64,000 nt of DNA from Marinobacter segnicrescens (GTDB taxonomy: Bacteria; Pseudomonadota; Gammaproteobacteria; Pseudomonadales; Oleiphilaceae). The notes under the pieces are model-generated. The model searched no databases, was not told the DNA's origin, and saw nothing but the letters and a program-made list of their open reading frames with translations. The DNA lies in the NCBI RefSeq assembly GCF_900111555.1, contig NZ_FOHZ01000015.1, positions 30,569-94,568 on the forward strand, given 5' to 3'. Below, one piece after another: positions 41,933 to 52,198 of the stretch (position 1 is the stretch's first letter; each line of letters begins with the position of its first letter). Position numbers and translations under genes: made by a program.

Positions 41933-42528
41933 TACGCAGCCCCCTCAGGATCCAGACCGACGGTCAGGGTGTTTTCGTCGTCAAACCGGTGGGGCGGTAT
42001 TTCCAGGTTGGTCGGAGCCGGCTGGTTGGGGTATACCCGACCGGCCAGGTCATACCGTGAGCCGTGACAGGCACAGTAGTAACCGCCAAGCCAGTTTTCA
42101 CCCAGATCGGCCGGAGCCACTTCCGGACGAAACTGGGGTGAACAACCCAGGTGAGTGCAGATACCGATCAGCACCGCATAGTTTTCGTTGAGAGAGCGCA
42201 GCTCACCGGTCACGTACTCCGGCTGTACAGCATCCTCGGACAAGGGGTCCTTGACTCGATCGTTCATCTCCCGGATACGCTCAATCATTTCATCTGTGCG
42301 GCGGACAACCCACACCGGCTTACCCCGCCATTCTACGGTCATTTGCTGACCCGGCTCGAGCTTGCTGACATTGGCGGTGACCGGTGCGCCTGCCGCTTCC
42401 GCCTTGGCACTGGGATTCCAGGATGCCACGAACGGAACAGCCGCACCGACGACGCCGATACCCCCAACAACCGAAGTCGCGCCGATCAGAAATCGGCGTC
42501 GGCCCTGGCTAACGTCGCCATTGTTCAT
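41932..42528 (-). CDS. petA: Rieske iron-sulfur subunit of the bc1 complex
   Basis: 198 residues. A Tat-type N-terminus (GRRRFLIGATS, residues 9-19) with a hydrophobic anchor (about 13-35) that is probably retained. 2Fe-2S ligands Cys124 and His126 (CTHLGC) and Cys152 and His155 (CACHGS); Cys129 and Cys154 would form the usual disulfide. The second box reads CACHGS instead of CPCHGS. First gene of petABC; a minus-strand TATAAT (42614-42609) lies 80 bp upstream but without a clear -35. Confidence 0.96.
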   Translation of the reverse strand: MNNGDVSQGRRRFLIGATSVVGGIGVVGAAVPFVASWNPSAKAEAAGAPVTANVSKLEPGQQMTVEWRGKPVWVVRRTDEMIERIREMNDRVKDPLSEDAVQPEYVTGELRSLNENYAVLIGICTHLGCSPQFRPEVAPADLGENWLGGYYCACHGSRYDLAGRVYPNQPAPTNLEIPPHRFDDENTLTVGLDPEGAA

Positions 42529-42722
42529 TATGGTTTTCTCCCATCAGGCAATGCTGTGACCAGCCCTGAAGGCCGCGCACACATTGAAAAAGGACTTCAC
42601 AACCCAAAATTATAAGCGCACAAATGGTAATGAAATTACCGGCTTCTTACAAGCCGCGAACCCGCCCACAGGCAACAAAGCCGCCATCGGGCGTGACCTG
42701 AATCAAAACCTTGCAGACAATA

Positions 42723-42749
42723 AAAAACCCGGCACATGGCCGGGTTTTT
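42723..42749 (-). terminator. Rho-independent terminator of rplM-rpsI
   Basis: AAAAACCCGGC-acat-GGCCGGGTTTTT, a GC stem flanked by A and T runs, about 22 bp after the rpsI stop. It could act in both directions. Confidence 0.9.
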
Positions 42750-42770
42750 GTACGCTCTCCGGAGTCCGGA

Positions 42771-43163
42771 TTAACGCTTGGAGTACTGCGGACGCTTACG
42801 CGCCTTGCGCAGACCCACTTTCTTACGCTCAACCTGGCGCGCGTCACGGGTGACGTAGCCAGCCTTGCGAAGGGCCGGACGCAGGGTTTCGTCGTAGTCC
42901 ATCAGCGCACGGGTCAGACCGTGACGGATTGCGCCCGCCTGACCACTGGTGCCACCGCCAGCGACGGTGATCTTGATGTCGAAACGATCGGTAGACTCAG
43001 CCACTACCAGCGGCTGACGAACGATCATACGCAGGGTCTCACGACCGAAGAACTGCTCGATCGTGCGCCCGTTGATGGTGATGTTACCGCTTCCCGGCTG
43101 GATAAAGACGCGAGCCGTGGAATTCTTGCGGCGACCAGTACCGTAATTTTGTGTTACAGACAT
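42771..43163 (-). CDS. rpsI: 30S ribosomal protein S9
   Basis: 130 residues, the standard length. [27 protein letters not shown] at the start, [19 protein letters not shown] in the middle, and the conserved basic tail ending YSKR that reaches the P-site tRNA. Second gene after rplM, 12 bp downstream. Confidence 0.98.
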   Translation of the reverse strand: MSVTQNYGTGRRKNSTARVFIQPGSGNITINGRTIEQFFGRETLRMIVRQPLVVAESTDRFDIKITVAGGGTSGQAGAIRHGLTRALMDYDETLRPALRKAGYVTRDARQVERKKVGLRKARKRPQYSKR

Positions 43164-43175
43164 ATCCGCCTTCCG

Positions 43176-43604
43176 TTAAATGTCGAGTTCTTTGGGCTGC
43201 TGGGCTGCATGGGGATGCTCAGCACCGGCATAGACTTTCAGCTTCTTGAACATGGCGCGACCGAGGGGACCCTTCGGCAACATACCCTTCACAGACTTCT
43301 GGATGATCTGCTCAGGGGCCTTGTCAATCAGCTTCTCGAAGTTGATGGACTTGATACCACCGGGAAAGCCGGTATGGCTGTAGTACATCTTGGCACTGGC
43401 CTTTTTGCCGGTCACCCGGACCTGGCCTGCATTAATGACTACGATGTAGTCGCCAGTGTCGACGTGAGGGGTGTACTCAGGCTTATGCTTGCCCCGCAGA
43501 CGACGGGCGATCTCGGTTGACAGACGACCCAGCGTCTTGCCGGCTGCGTCTACAACGTACCAGTCACGTGTTACGGTTTCTGGTTTCGCACTCAGAGTCT
43601 TCAT
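43176..43604 (-). CDS. rplM: 50S ribosomal protein L13
   Basis: 142 residues, as in E. coli. [48 protein letters not shown] and [21 protein letters not shown] are diagnostic. ATG 43604 is chosen; the frame is open upstream through the leader but that part is not L13. L13 represses its own mRNA in E. coli, and a structured leader is present here. Confidence 0.98.
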   Translation of the reverse strand: MKTLSAKPETVTRDWYVVDAAGKTLGRLSTEIARRLRGKHKPEYTPHVDTGDYIVVINAGQVRVTGKKASAKMYYSHTGFPGGIKSINFEKLIDKAPEQIIQKSVKGMLPKGPLGRAMFKKLKVYAGAEHPHAAQQPKELDI

Positions 43605-43631
43605 TGAATCCGCCTTGAACGCTACAAAAAA

Positions 43632-43690
43632 ATAAACGTTTAAAAACCCGCACGCCAGCGCTGTGGGAAGAGCACCAGACCGGGTTTTAT
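43632..43690 (-). promoter_or_regulatory. rplM leader hairpin with U-tract
   Basis: In the rplM 5' leader the transcript can pair AAAACCCG (from 43688) with CGGGTTTT (to 43643) around a 30-nt loop that contains CAGCGCTGG. The stem is followed by TAAACGTTTATTTTTTT, ending about 21 bases before the rplM start. It is placed after the promoter, not at the end of tatD, so an attenuator or L13-binding site fits better than a simple terminator. Confidence 0.5.
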
Positions 43691-43783
43691 ACCTGTTGGC
43701 CGGCCAACCAGTTCGGTTACCGGCTCGGGACAATGCCGTTCGGGGCTGAGACGACATTATCACCATGAAAAGCCAGGGCGCGG

Positions 43784-43812
43784 AGTATATATTAACCAAC
43801 CAGCCATGCCAA
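43784..43812 (-). promoter_or_regulatory. Sigma70 promoter of rplM-rpsI
   Basis: Minus strand TTGGCA (43812-43807), exactly 17 nt, TATACT (43789-43784), right after the tatD stop. It predicts a leader of about 170 nt before rplM. Confidence 0.75.
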
Positions 43813-43817
43813 GCCTT

Positions 43818-44603
43818 TCACTGACCCGATTCCAGGTCTGGCCAGCCATACAGGCACGCCACGTTTCGCGCCAGCTGCCGGGCGAGGACCTCTTCCTCTT
43901 GCTTTTTCAGTGCTGCCAGCACTGTCAGTACTTGCCGAAGGTTTGCCGGCTCATTCTCGCCTTTTGCCACCCCGGCAGGGGGCATATCCGGCGCATCGGT
44001 CTCCAGCACCAAGGCTTCGATGGGCAGCCGCGATATGGCATCCCGCGTCTTGAGAGCCCGGTCATAGGTGATGACACCACCAATCCCCAGGAAGCACCCC
44101 AGGTCCACCAGCGTCTTTCCCTGCTGGTAGCTGCCCGAGAACCCGTGAACCAGGACCGGTACGTCAGGCGACCTGCGCCGAAGCACCGCAGCAACCTCAT
44201 CGTGGGTTCGCACAGAATGGATGACGAGCGGCAGGCCTAGCGAGTCCGCCAGCTCAACCTGCGCCTCGAACCAGGGCATCTGGGCGCCCAGGTCACCGTG
44301 GAGACGGTCAAGCCCGCACTCACCCAGCCCGACGCAGCGGTCATCCGCATTGCGCAACGCTGATTCCAGGTCATCAAGGGCTGTATCGCCGTGCTCTCCA
44401 ACGAACCATGGATGTATACCCAGGCAGTACCACCAGTCGTTACACTCCGAAGCGAGCTCCTGCACCCGGGACCAGTCCCGCTGCCGCACCCCTGGAATGA
44501 CCAGGCGCGAAACCCCGGCCTGCCGGGCCCTTTGCCAGAACTCATCCCTCCGACACTCAAAGGCCTGAAAGTCGAAATGGCAATGGGCGTCAACCAGCTG
44601 CAT
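43818..44603 (-). CDS. TatD family deoxyribonuclease / metal hydrolase
   Basis: 261 residues, a TIM-barrel metallohydrolase. Metal-binding marks: DAHCHFD (5-11), GLGECGLD, VIHSVRTHDEV, VLVHGFSGS, and ETDAPDMPP near the end. Family members are 3'-5' DNases (TatD) or D-Tyr-tRNA deacylases (YjjV); this sequence looks nearest the YjjV/TatD group, and I do not assign one. Between prfC and rplM on the same strand. Confidence 0.87.
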   Translation of the reverse strand: MQLVDAHCHFDFQAFECRRDEFWQRARQAGVSRLVIPGVRQRDWSRVQELASECNDWWYCLGIHPWFVGEHGDTALDDLESALRNADDRCVGLGECGLDRLHGDLGAQMPWFEAQVELADSLGLPLVIHSVRTHDEVAAVLRRRSPDVPVLVHGFSGSYQQGKTLVDLGCFLGIGGVITYDRALKTRDAISRLPIEALVLETDAPDMPPAGVAKGENEPANLRQVLTVLAALKKQEEEVLARQLARNVACLYGWPDLESGQ

Positions 44604-44629
44604 GAATCCTCCGCAAACCTGGCGACCGG

Positions 44630-46216
<1,587 letters not shown>

Positions 46217-46333
46217 AGCCTCACGCCTGGTTGGTCTGAAGATCCGGAGGGACGTCATGCGGGTGACGCCCCGCCTGGGTCAGTGGTGAAAAGCTGCGCA
46301 TTTTCGCTGATCAGGCAGCAGGATACAAACGAT

Positions 46334-46834
46334 TCAGCTGGTCGGATCCGCCGGCCCGGCGAGCCCCAGGGCCATGACGATCGCATCTTCCCGCCCGGCA
46401 CCGTCCGGGTAATAACCCGGCCGCTCCCCGACAACGACAAAGCCCTCGCTCTGGTATAGTCGCCTGGCGCTCCGATTGCCGACACGGACCTCCAGCACCA
46501 TACGCTGCAACCCCTGACAGGCAGATTCAGCCAGCAGAACACGCAACAACTGGCGCGCATACCCCCGGCCGCGGCTTGCAGGACGAACGCAAAGGTTCAG
46601 CAGATGAGCCTCATCAAACAGGGTTGCCTGCACGGCATAGGCCTCCAGACGACCCGCCTGTTCAATGCCGAGAAGCGAGTAGCCAGACCGGAAAGTGTCC
46701 CGGAACACCCCCTCACTCCAGGGATGGGAGTACCCCTGGTGCTCGATATCAAGAATCGCAGGCAGGTCTCCCTGAGTCAGTTCCCGAACCACCACTTCCA
46801 GATAGCGGTCGCTGACTGAGCACATGCCACTCAT
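46334..46834 (-). CDS. rimI: Ribosomal-protein-alanine N-acetyltransferase
   Basis: GNAT enzyme that acetylates the N-terminus of ribosomal protein S18. 166 residues: VRELTQGDLPAILDIE.QGYSHPWSEGVFRDTF, the acetyl-CoA loop NLCVRPASRGRGYARQLL, and LEVRVGNRSARRLYQSEGFVVVGERPGYYP. Its ATG overlaps the stop of the upstream gene (TGATG), which supports this start over one 11 codons upstream. The pairing with the upstream gene matches holD-rimI. Confidence 0.93.
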   Translation of the reverse strand: MSGMCSVSDRYLEVVVRELTQGDLPAILDIEHQGYSHPWSEGVFRDTFRSGYSLLGIEQAGRLEAYAVQATLFDEAHLLNLCVRPASRGRGYARQLLRVLLAESACQGLQRMVLEVRVGNRSARRLYQSEGFVVVGERPGYYPDGAGREDAIVMALGLAGPADPTS

Positions 46835-47676
46835 CACAGGGCCTCGGCTTGCCGAAGCGCCTGCCACAACTGTCGCTTGCTATCAGGCTCTGACGAAAGG
46901 GCGGCCAGGCTTCTCGGAAAAGATACGGCAGCATCGCCCAAAGGGGCTACCAGCAAACGCAAGAGCCTCGTCGCCTCAGGCGACAGATCCTCCGGCTCGA
47001 TACCCAGCCAGAGTTGCCTTGTCGTCGCAAATCCCTGCACCATGGACGCGAGCACCTCTGCAGCCCCTGCTGCATCATTGCCTGGTACCTCCGGATTATT
47101 GAACACCGGCCAGCGCAAGGTCTCGGTACGCAGGACAGAGTCCCCCAGGGCTCGCAGAACGTTTTCTGCCAGCCGGTCTTCCAGGCCACGGCTCGCTTCG
47201 TCCGGGGTGCTGCTGATGAGCAGCCACCGGCTTCCGCACCAAAAACGCCAGCGCAGCTTCACGGGCATCCCGGCGAGTACATCATTCACAGGGGTGGTTT
47301 CGGGGGCGCCGGCATCGGCTGCATCCTTTCCAGCCGGCGCATCCGCAACGTCAGCAGCTACCGGCAGCACAGCATCAGCGCTGCCACTTGCACCCTGTTC
47401 CTGCCTGGCAGGGGAGCGGTATGCGGTCCCACCCTTTTGCTCCCCGGCCAGCAAGCCTTGCAGCTGTGCCAGTCCCCGCCGGGAAACTCCGGGAGGCGAT
47501 GAAGCAGATGCAGGAGCGTCCGGCATGGGCTCCGGGTTATTGGCCTGGCTTTCCTCCTGACCGGGCTCGCGAAAATCAAAGTCCGGACTGGGGGCCGCCC
47601 CTGGCAATGGCGCCCTCGCGTACCAGGCTCGGACGCCAGCTACCCCCAGCGCAAACTGTCGAAGCGCTTCATTCAT
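46834..47676 (-). CDS. holD: Probable DNA polymerase III psi subunit, pseudomonad type
   Basis: 280 residues with weak similarity to anything obvious. Seen: an N-terminal helix MNEALRQFALGVAGVRAWYARAPLPGA, a low-complexity Ala/Pro/Asp-rich linker (about 35-140), and a C-terminal folded part (about 140-280) with KLRWRFWCGSRWLLIS and an LRWPVFNNPEVPG segment. Position directly upstream of and overlapping rimI is that of holD in E. coli and of the long, diverged psi gene of pseudomonads. The role, bridging clamp loader and HolC/SSB, is inferred from context and architecture. ATG 47676 has GGAG 9 nt upstream. Confidence 0.55.
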   Translation of the reverse strand: MNEALRQFALGVAGVRAWYARAPLPGAAPSPDFDFREPGQEESQANNPEPMPDAPASASSPPGVSRRGLAQLQGLLAGEQKGGTAYRSPARQEQGASGSADAVLPVAADVADAPAGKDAADAGAPETTPVNDVLAGMPVKLRWRFWCGSRWLLISSTPDEASRGLEDRLAENVLRALGDSVLRTETLRWPVFNNPEVPGNDAAGAAEVLASMVQGFATTRQLWLGIEPEDLSPEATRLLRLLVAPLGDAAVSFPRSLAALSSEPDSKRQLWQALRQAEAL

Positions 47677-48058
47677 GAATAGCAGCTCCCCACCCGGCTG
47701 CGGAGTTCGTGCCGGGCACTGACAAGTCGGGGATGGGCGTCGGCCATGACAAGCTCCTGAAACGGTTACCGGCATCGGTCTGCCGAAAAACCCTTTGGCG
47801 AAACCCGCATTATAACAGCGCAGCACCCCTGAGGTTAGCCCGAAACACCGGAACACGCCCCTCGCAATCAAACACGCCAATAACCCTATATCTGGAACTT
47901 TTTGTATCAGAAAACTTCTGAGCAAACTTTCGCCAAGCAGGAAATCGAATATTTTTTTCTTTTACCCCATATGTTTATAGATCTCGCTTTAAGAGCATCC
48001 GGGCATAACTCCACACAATCTACGACTAAAAGCGATACATAAATCAATTTCTCAGTTC
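47677..48058. other. Divergent intergenic region before the paa locus
   Basis: An AT-rich gap between the psi gene (minus strand) and paaG. The section 47900-48050 is markedly AT-rich, with runs of T and A, unlike the surrounding DNA. No coding sequence is credible; a longer open frame continues the psi gene upstream but lacks conserved features. The paaG promoter follows. Confidence 0.5.
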
Positions 48059-48086
48059 TTGACGAGTGTCAATTAGTGCCTATACT
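48059..48086 (+). promoter_or_regulatory. Sigma70 promoter of paaG-paaI-paaK with overlapping palindrome
   Basis: TTGACG (48059-48064), 16-nt spacer, TATACT (48081-48086), 50 bp before the paaG ATG. The -35 lies inside a perfect palindrome TTGAC-GAGT-GTCAA (48059-48072). A repressor bound there, for instance PaaX encoded at 62.9 kb, would block polymerase. Confidence 0.7.
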
Positions 48087-48135
48087 GATACCACACTTCG
48101 CCTGGCGACAGGCCACAAGAACAACGGAGTTAACC

Positions 48136-48927
48136 ATGTCCCAAGACAGCATCCTCCTCGCCGTCGAGCAAGGGGTCGCCACCATAACGCTTAACCGTCC
48201 CCAGAGCCTGAACAGCTTCAACGCCGACATGCACGAAGCCCTGCGCTCAGCCCTCGAGAAGGTTCGCCAGGATGACACCATTCGCGTGCTGGTGCTGACC
48301 GGTGCAGGCCGGGGTTTCTGTGCCGGACAGGATCTGGGCGACCGCAACGTTGCTCCGGGAGAGGCAGCGCCGGACCTCGGTTACTCCATCGAGACCTGGT
48401 ACAACCCGCTGATCCGCGCCCTCCGGGATCTGCCGGTGCCGGTGATCTGCGCTGTTAACGGCGTTGCGGCAGGCGCTGGTGCAAACATTGCACTGAGCTG
48501 CGACATCGTCCTGGCCGCCCGCTCTGCCAGCTTCGTACAGGCCTTCTGCAAACTCGGACTGGTTCCGGACTCCGGCGGCACCTGGATTCTGCCCCGCCTG
48601 GCTGGCATGGCCCGCGCCAAGGGCATGGCCCTGCTGGGTGACAAGGTCAAGGCGGAACAGGCCGAAGCCTGGGGCCTGATCTGGCGCTGTGTGGATGACG
48701 AGGCCCTGACAGAGGAAACCCGCAAGATGGCCGAGCACTTTGCCACCCAGCCCACGGCCGGCCTGGCACTGATCAAGCAGGCGCTGAATGCCAGCACGAC
48801 CAACACCTGGGACGAGCAACTGGACCTGGAGCGGGACCTGCAGCGTCAGGCAGGCCGGAGCGAAGACTACCGGGAAGGTGTCTCGGCTTTCATGGAAAAG
48901 CGACAGCCGCAGTTCAAGGGCCGCTAA
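48136..48927 (+). CDS. paaG: Ring 1,2-epoxyphenylacetyl-CoA isomerase (oxepin-CoA forming)
   Basis: Crotonase-family enzyme that rearranges ring-1,2-epoxyphenylacetyl-CoA to oxepin-CoA. 263 residues, close to E. coli PaaG over its whole length: LNRPQSLNSFNADMHEAL, GAGRGFCAGQDLGDRNV, YNPLIRAL, AVNGVAAGAGANIALSCDIV (oxyanion hole), KLGLVPDSGGTW (acidic catalytic position), and the closing AGRSEDYREGVSAFMEKR. ATG 48136 is preceded by CGGAG. First of three plus-strand genes. Confidence 0.93.
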   Translation: MSQDSILLAVEQGVATITLNRPQSLNSFNADMHEALRSALEKVRQDDTIRVLVLTGAGRGFCAGQDLGDRNVAPGEAAPDLGYSIETWYNPLIRALRDLPVPVICAVNGVAAGAGANIALSCDIVLAARSASFVQAFCKLGLVPDSGGTWILPRLAGMARAKGMALLGDKVKAEQAEAWGLIWRCVDDEALTEETRKMAEHFATQPTAGLALIKQALNASTTNTWDEQLDLERDLQRQAGRSEDYREGVSAFMEKRQPQFKGR

Positions 48928-48990
48928 TCCAAAGCGCGCGTACAGGGCAATAAGACACCACCACTACTGACTCACGGGGAGCCAAGAACA

Positions 48991-49437
48991 ATGACCCAAC
49001 CCGACCCCCAGACCCTCGCTGAACAGTGCGCCGAAGCCATGTTCAGCCGCGACCAGGCCAGCCAACACCTGGGCATGGCGATCAAGACTATCGGCCCTGG
49101 CACCGCCACCCTGACCATGACGGTAGACGAGCGCATGATCCAGGGCCATGGCAATTGCCACGGGGGCTACCTGTTCACCCTCGCCGATTCAGCCTTCGCC
49201 TTCGCCTGCAATACCTACGACAAGGCCACCGTGGCTGCCGGATGCAGCATTGAATACATGGCCGCCGGGCAACTCGGCGACACCCTGACCGCAACCGCCA
49301 CCGAGCGAGCGCGGGGGCGTCGCACCGGCGTTTATGACATCGAAATCACTAACCAGGATGGCAGGACCGTCGCACTGTTCCGCGGCAAGTCCTATCAGGT
49401 CCAGGGCAGCGTTCGCGAACAGGGCGAACCGCAATAA
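48991..49437 (+). CDS. paaI: Hydroxyphenylacetyl-CoA thioesterase PaaI
   Basis: Hotdog-fold thioesterase that hydrolyses dead-end ring-hydroxylated phenylacetyl-CoA and so frees CoA. 148 residues. The hallmark IQGHGNCHGGYLFTLADSAFAFACN holds the HGG active-site turn and the catalytic Asp; AAGCSIEYMAAGQLGDTLTATA follows. A GGGAG site precedes the ATG. Between paaG and paaK, as in many paa operons. Confidence 0.92.
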   Translation: MTQPDPQTLAEQCAEAMFSRDQASQHLGMAIKTIGPGTATLTMTVDERMIQGHGNCHGGYLFTLADSAFAFACNTYDKATVAAGCSIEYMAAGQLGDTLTATATERARGRRTGVYDIEITNQDGRTVALFRGKSYQVQGSVREQGEPQ

Positions 49438-49490
49438 CAACGACCAAGTGGACCGCAACCTACCAACAAGTCCAAACCGGGAATAGCATC

Positions 49491-50801
49491 ATGACCTTAC
49501 CCATGCAGAAAATCGGTCCCCTCGACCCCCTGGAAACCGCCAGCGTTGACGAATTGCGCCATGAACAGCTGCAACGCCTGCGGTGGAGCATCAACCACGC
49601 CTATACCAACGTACCTTTCTACCGGGAAGCGTTTGACAAGATCGGCCTCAAGCCGATGGACATCAACTCCCTGGAGGACCTGGCCAAGGTTCCGTTCACC
49701 ATGAAGAACGACCTGCGGGACAACTACCCGTTCGGCATGTTCGCCACCCCCATGGAGCAGATTGTCCGGGTCCACGCCTCCAGCGGCACCACCGGCAAGC
49801 CGACAGTGGTGGGCTACACCCAGAAAGACATCGACACCTGGGCCAGTGTGGTGGCCCGCTCCATCCGCGCCGGCGGCGGCCATGCAGGCGACAAGGTTCA
49901 CGTGGCCTACGGCTACGGCCTGTTTACCGGCGGCCTGGGCGCCCACTACGGCGCCGAAAAGCTCGGCTGCACCGTGATCCCAATGTCCGGCGGCCAGACC
50001 GAAAAGCAGGTTCAGCTGCTCAAGGACTTCCAGCCCGACATCATCATGGTGACGCCGTCCTATATGTTGAACCTGGCTGATGAAATCGAGCGCCAGGGCA
50101 TCAACCCCCACGACCTGCCCCTGCGCCTTGGCATTTTCGGGGCTGAGCCGTGGACCAATGCCATGCGGGTCGAGATTGAAGAACGCCTGGGCATCGACGC
50201 CCTGGATATCTATGGCCTGTCCGAAGTCATGGGGCCCGGCGTTGGAATGGAGTGCATCGAAACGAAGGACGGCCCCACCATCTGGGAAGACCACTTCTAC
50301 CCGGAAATCATCAACCCGGAAACCGGTGAAGTCCTGGCCGACGGCGAATATGGCGAGCTGGTGTTCACCACCCTTACCAAGGAAGGCCTGCCGATCCTGC
50401 GCTACCGCACCCGCGACCTGACCCGCCTGCTGCCGGGCACTGCCCGCCCCATGCGCCGTATTGACAAGATTACCGGCCGCAGCGACGACATGCTGATCAT
50501 CCGCGGCGTAAACGTGTTCCCCAGCCAGATCGAGGAACAGATCCTGCGAGTCCAGGAACTGTCACCCCACTATGAGATCGAGGTCTACAAGGACGGCAAC
50601 CTGGACTGCATGGACATTCGATGTGAGCTCAAGCCCGAGCACGGCAGCGCCGATGACGGCGAGCGGGAAAAGTACGCCAAAACCCTCGCCCACAACATCA
50701 AGTCGTTCATCGGCATCAGCACCCGCATTACGATCACCGAGCCGAACCGCCTTGCCCGCTCCGAAGGCAAGGCAAAGCGGGTGTTTGACCGCCGGAAGTA
50801 A
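49491..50801 (+). CDS. paaK: Phenylacetate--CoA ligase
   Basis: Activates phenylacetate to phenylacetyl-CoA with ATP, the entry step. 436 residues. AMP-binding P-loop-like motif VHASSGTTGKPTVVGYT, YGYGLFTGGLGAHYGAEKLG, DIYGLSEVMGPGVGMEC (A5), and the mobile C-terminal domain with RTRDLTRLLPG, RSDDMLIIRGVNVFPSQIE and the final NRLARSEGKAKRVFDRR, whose Lys is the usual catalytic lysine. Last gene of paaGIK, followed by a terminator. Confidence 0.96.
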   Translation: MTLPMQKIGPLDPLETASVDELRHEQLQRLRWSINHAYTNVPFYREAFDKIGLKPMDINSLEDLAKVPFTMKNDLRDNYPFGMFATPMEQIVRVHASSGTTGKPTVVGYTQKDIDTWASVVARSIRAGGGHAGDKVHVAYGYGLFTGGLGAHYGAEKLGCTVIPMSGGQTEKQVQLLKDFQPDIIMVTPSYMLNLADEIERQGINPHDLPLRLGIFGAEPWTNAMRVEIEERLGIDALDIYGLSEVMGPGVGMECIETKDGPTIWEDHFYPEIINPETGEVLADGEYGELVFTTLTKEGLPILRYRTRDLTRLLPGTARPMRRIDKITGRSDDMLIIRGVNVFPSQIEEQILRVQELSPHYEIEVYKDGNLDCMDIRCELKPEHGSADDGEREKYAKTLAHNIKSFIGISTRITITEPNRLARSEGKAKRVFDRRK

Positions 50802-50853
50802 TCAGAACGTAACGAGTCATCGTGTAGAGCAGACCTCCTGTTGCTCTGACCTT

Positions 50854-50879
50854 GCCCCGTCTTTACGGGGCTTTTTTTC
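50854..50879 (+). terminator. Rho-independent terminator of paaGIK
   Basis: GCCCCGT-cttt-ACGGGGC followed by seven T, 52 bp after the paaK stop. It separates paaGIK from paaABCDE. Confidence 0.9.
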
Positions 50880-51189
50880 TCCTTAAGGCGTCACTTCCTG
50901 AACACCGGAACTCCTCCTGCGTATCAGAAGTGACCAATCGAGACGAATACCCAAAAATCTCGATAAAACGTCGCAGTAGAGCCATTCGAATTGATCATTA
51001 TCTGGTTATGACGAGATGATCTTAAAGAAAACGTGATACAGAAATGATCCGCTTGATATTTCACAAGGTATCATAAATAATTATCCAAACGTCCAGCAGG
51101 TCTTGTGGGCCGAAAAGATTCAGGTGCGCACCAGGGGTGTGGCACCCGCCCGGGAACAAGAACCTATTTACCGGAACCGGAGGTACACC
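50880..51189 (+). promoter_or_regulatory. paaA upstream region with imperfect palindrome
   Basis: A 310-bp gap rich in AT. From 51033 to 51064 runs a 32-bp imperfect palindrome whose ends are GTGATA and TATTTCAC, centred on a GATC region. A second GACGAG, as in the paaG promoter palindrome, occurs near 51010. A weak -35/-10 pair (TTGATA, then AAATAA at 16 nt) is possible just after. PaaX or a PaaR-type repressor could bind here; this is inference. Confidence 0.4.
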
Positions 51190-52185
51190 ATGTACGCACA
51201 GCTCGTTGAAACCGGCGCCAAGCGCGTCAAGTCCCTCGAGGAGATGTCCCCAGAGGAGCGCGAGTTCCAGCTCAAGATCGACGCGGAAACCAAGATCGAA
51301 GCCAAGAACTGGATGCCGGAGGGGTACCGCAAGACCCTGATCCGCCAGATCTCCCAGCACGCCCACTCGGAAGTGGTCGGCATGCTGCCGGAAGGCAACT
51401 GGGTCACCCGCGCCCCAACCCTCAAGCGCAAGCTCCAGCTGATGGCCAAGATCCAGGACGAGGCAGGCCACGGCCTTTATCTTTACAGCGCCATGGAAAC
51501 CCTGGGTGCGGATCGTGACGAAGAAATCGACAAGCTGCACGAAGGCAAGGTGAAGTACTCGTCCATCTTCAACTACCCGACCCTGAACTGGGCTGACATG
51601 GGCACCGTCGGCTGGCTGGTGGATGGCGCTGCCATCGTCAACCAGGTGGTACTGCAGCGTACCTCCTACGGCCCCTACTCCCGCGCCATGATCCGGATCT
51701 GTAAGGAAGAAAGCTTCCACCAGCGCCAGGGTTACCAGATCCTGCTGGACCTGATGCGCGAAGGCACCGAGGAGCAGAAGCAGATGGTGCAGGATTCCAT
51801 CAACCGCTTCTGGTGGCCGTCACTGATGATGTTCGGTCCTTCTGACGACCAGTCCCCGAATTCCCAGCAATCCATGGCCTGGAAGATCAAGCGCAAGAGC
51901 AACGACGAACTGCGCCAGATGTTTATTGACCAGACGGTTCCCCAGCTCGAATTCCTGGGCTGCACCGCGCCGGACCCGGACCTGAAGTGGAACGAAGAAC
52001 GTGGCCACTACGACTTCGGCGAAATCGACTGGCAAGAATTCTACGACGTGCTCAAGGGCAACGGTCCCTGCAACAAGGAGCGCATCGAAACACGCAAGAA
52101 CGCCATCGACGGTGGCGCCTGGGTACGTGAGGCCGCCAGGGCCTACGCCGAGAAACAGCAACAAAAACAGCAGAACGCTGCCTGA
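51190..52185 (+). CDS. paaA: Phenylacetyl-CoA 1,2-epoxidase, catalytic subunit A
   Basis: Di-iron monooxygenase alpha subunit that epoxidises the aromatic ring of phenylacetyl-CoA with O2. 331 residues. Di-iron ligands are visible in DEAGH (Glu91, His94) and KEESFH (Glu174, His177), with further carboxylates expected at Glu61 and nearby. ATG 51190 has GGAGG 6 nt upstream; the frame is open upstream without family features. Forms the active core with PaaC; electrons come from PaaE. Confidence 0.96.
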   Translation: MYAQLVETGAKRVKSLEEMSPEEREFQLKIDAETKIEAKNWMPEGYRKTLIRQISQHAHSEVVGMLPEGNWVTRAPTLKRKLQLMAKIQDEAGHGLYLYSAMETLGADRDEEIDKLHEGKVKYSSIFNYPTLNWADMGTVGWLVDGAAIVNQVVLQRTSYGPYSRAMIRICKEESFHQRQGYQILLDLMREGTEEQKQMVQDSINRFWWPSLMMFGPSDDQSPNSQQSMAWKIKRKSNDELRQMFIDQTVPQLEFLGCTAPDPDLKWNEERGHYDFGEIDWQEFYDVLKGNGPCNKERIETRKNAIDGGAWVREAARAYAEKQQQKQQNAA

Positions 52186-52198
52186 GAGGAGATGAATT

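Noticed and set aside
47880..48058. AT-rich stretch upstream of paaG as a sign of horizontal transfer
   Set aside because: It is short and intergenic, and the paa genes themselves share the base composition of the neighbouring housekeeping genes; no mobility genes flank the locus.
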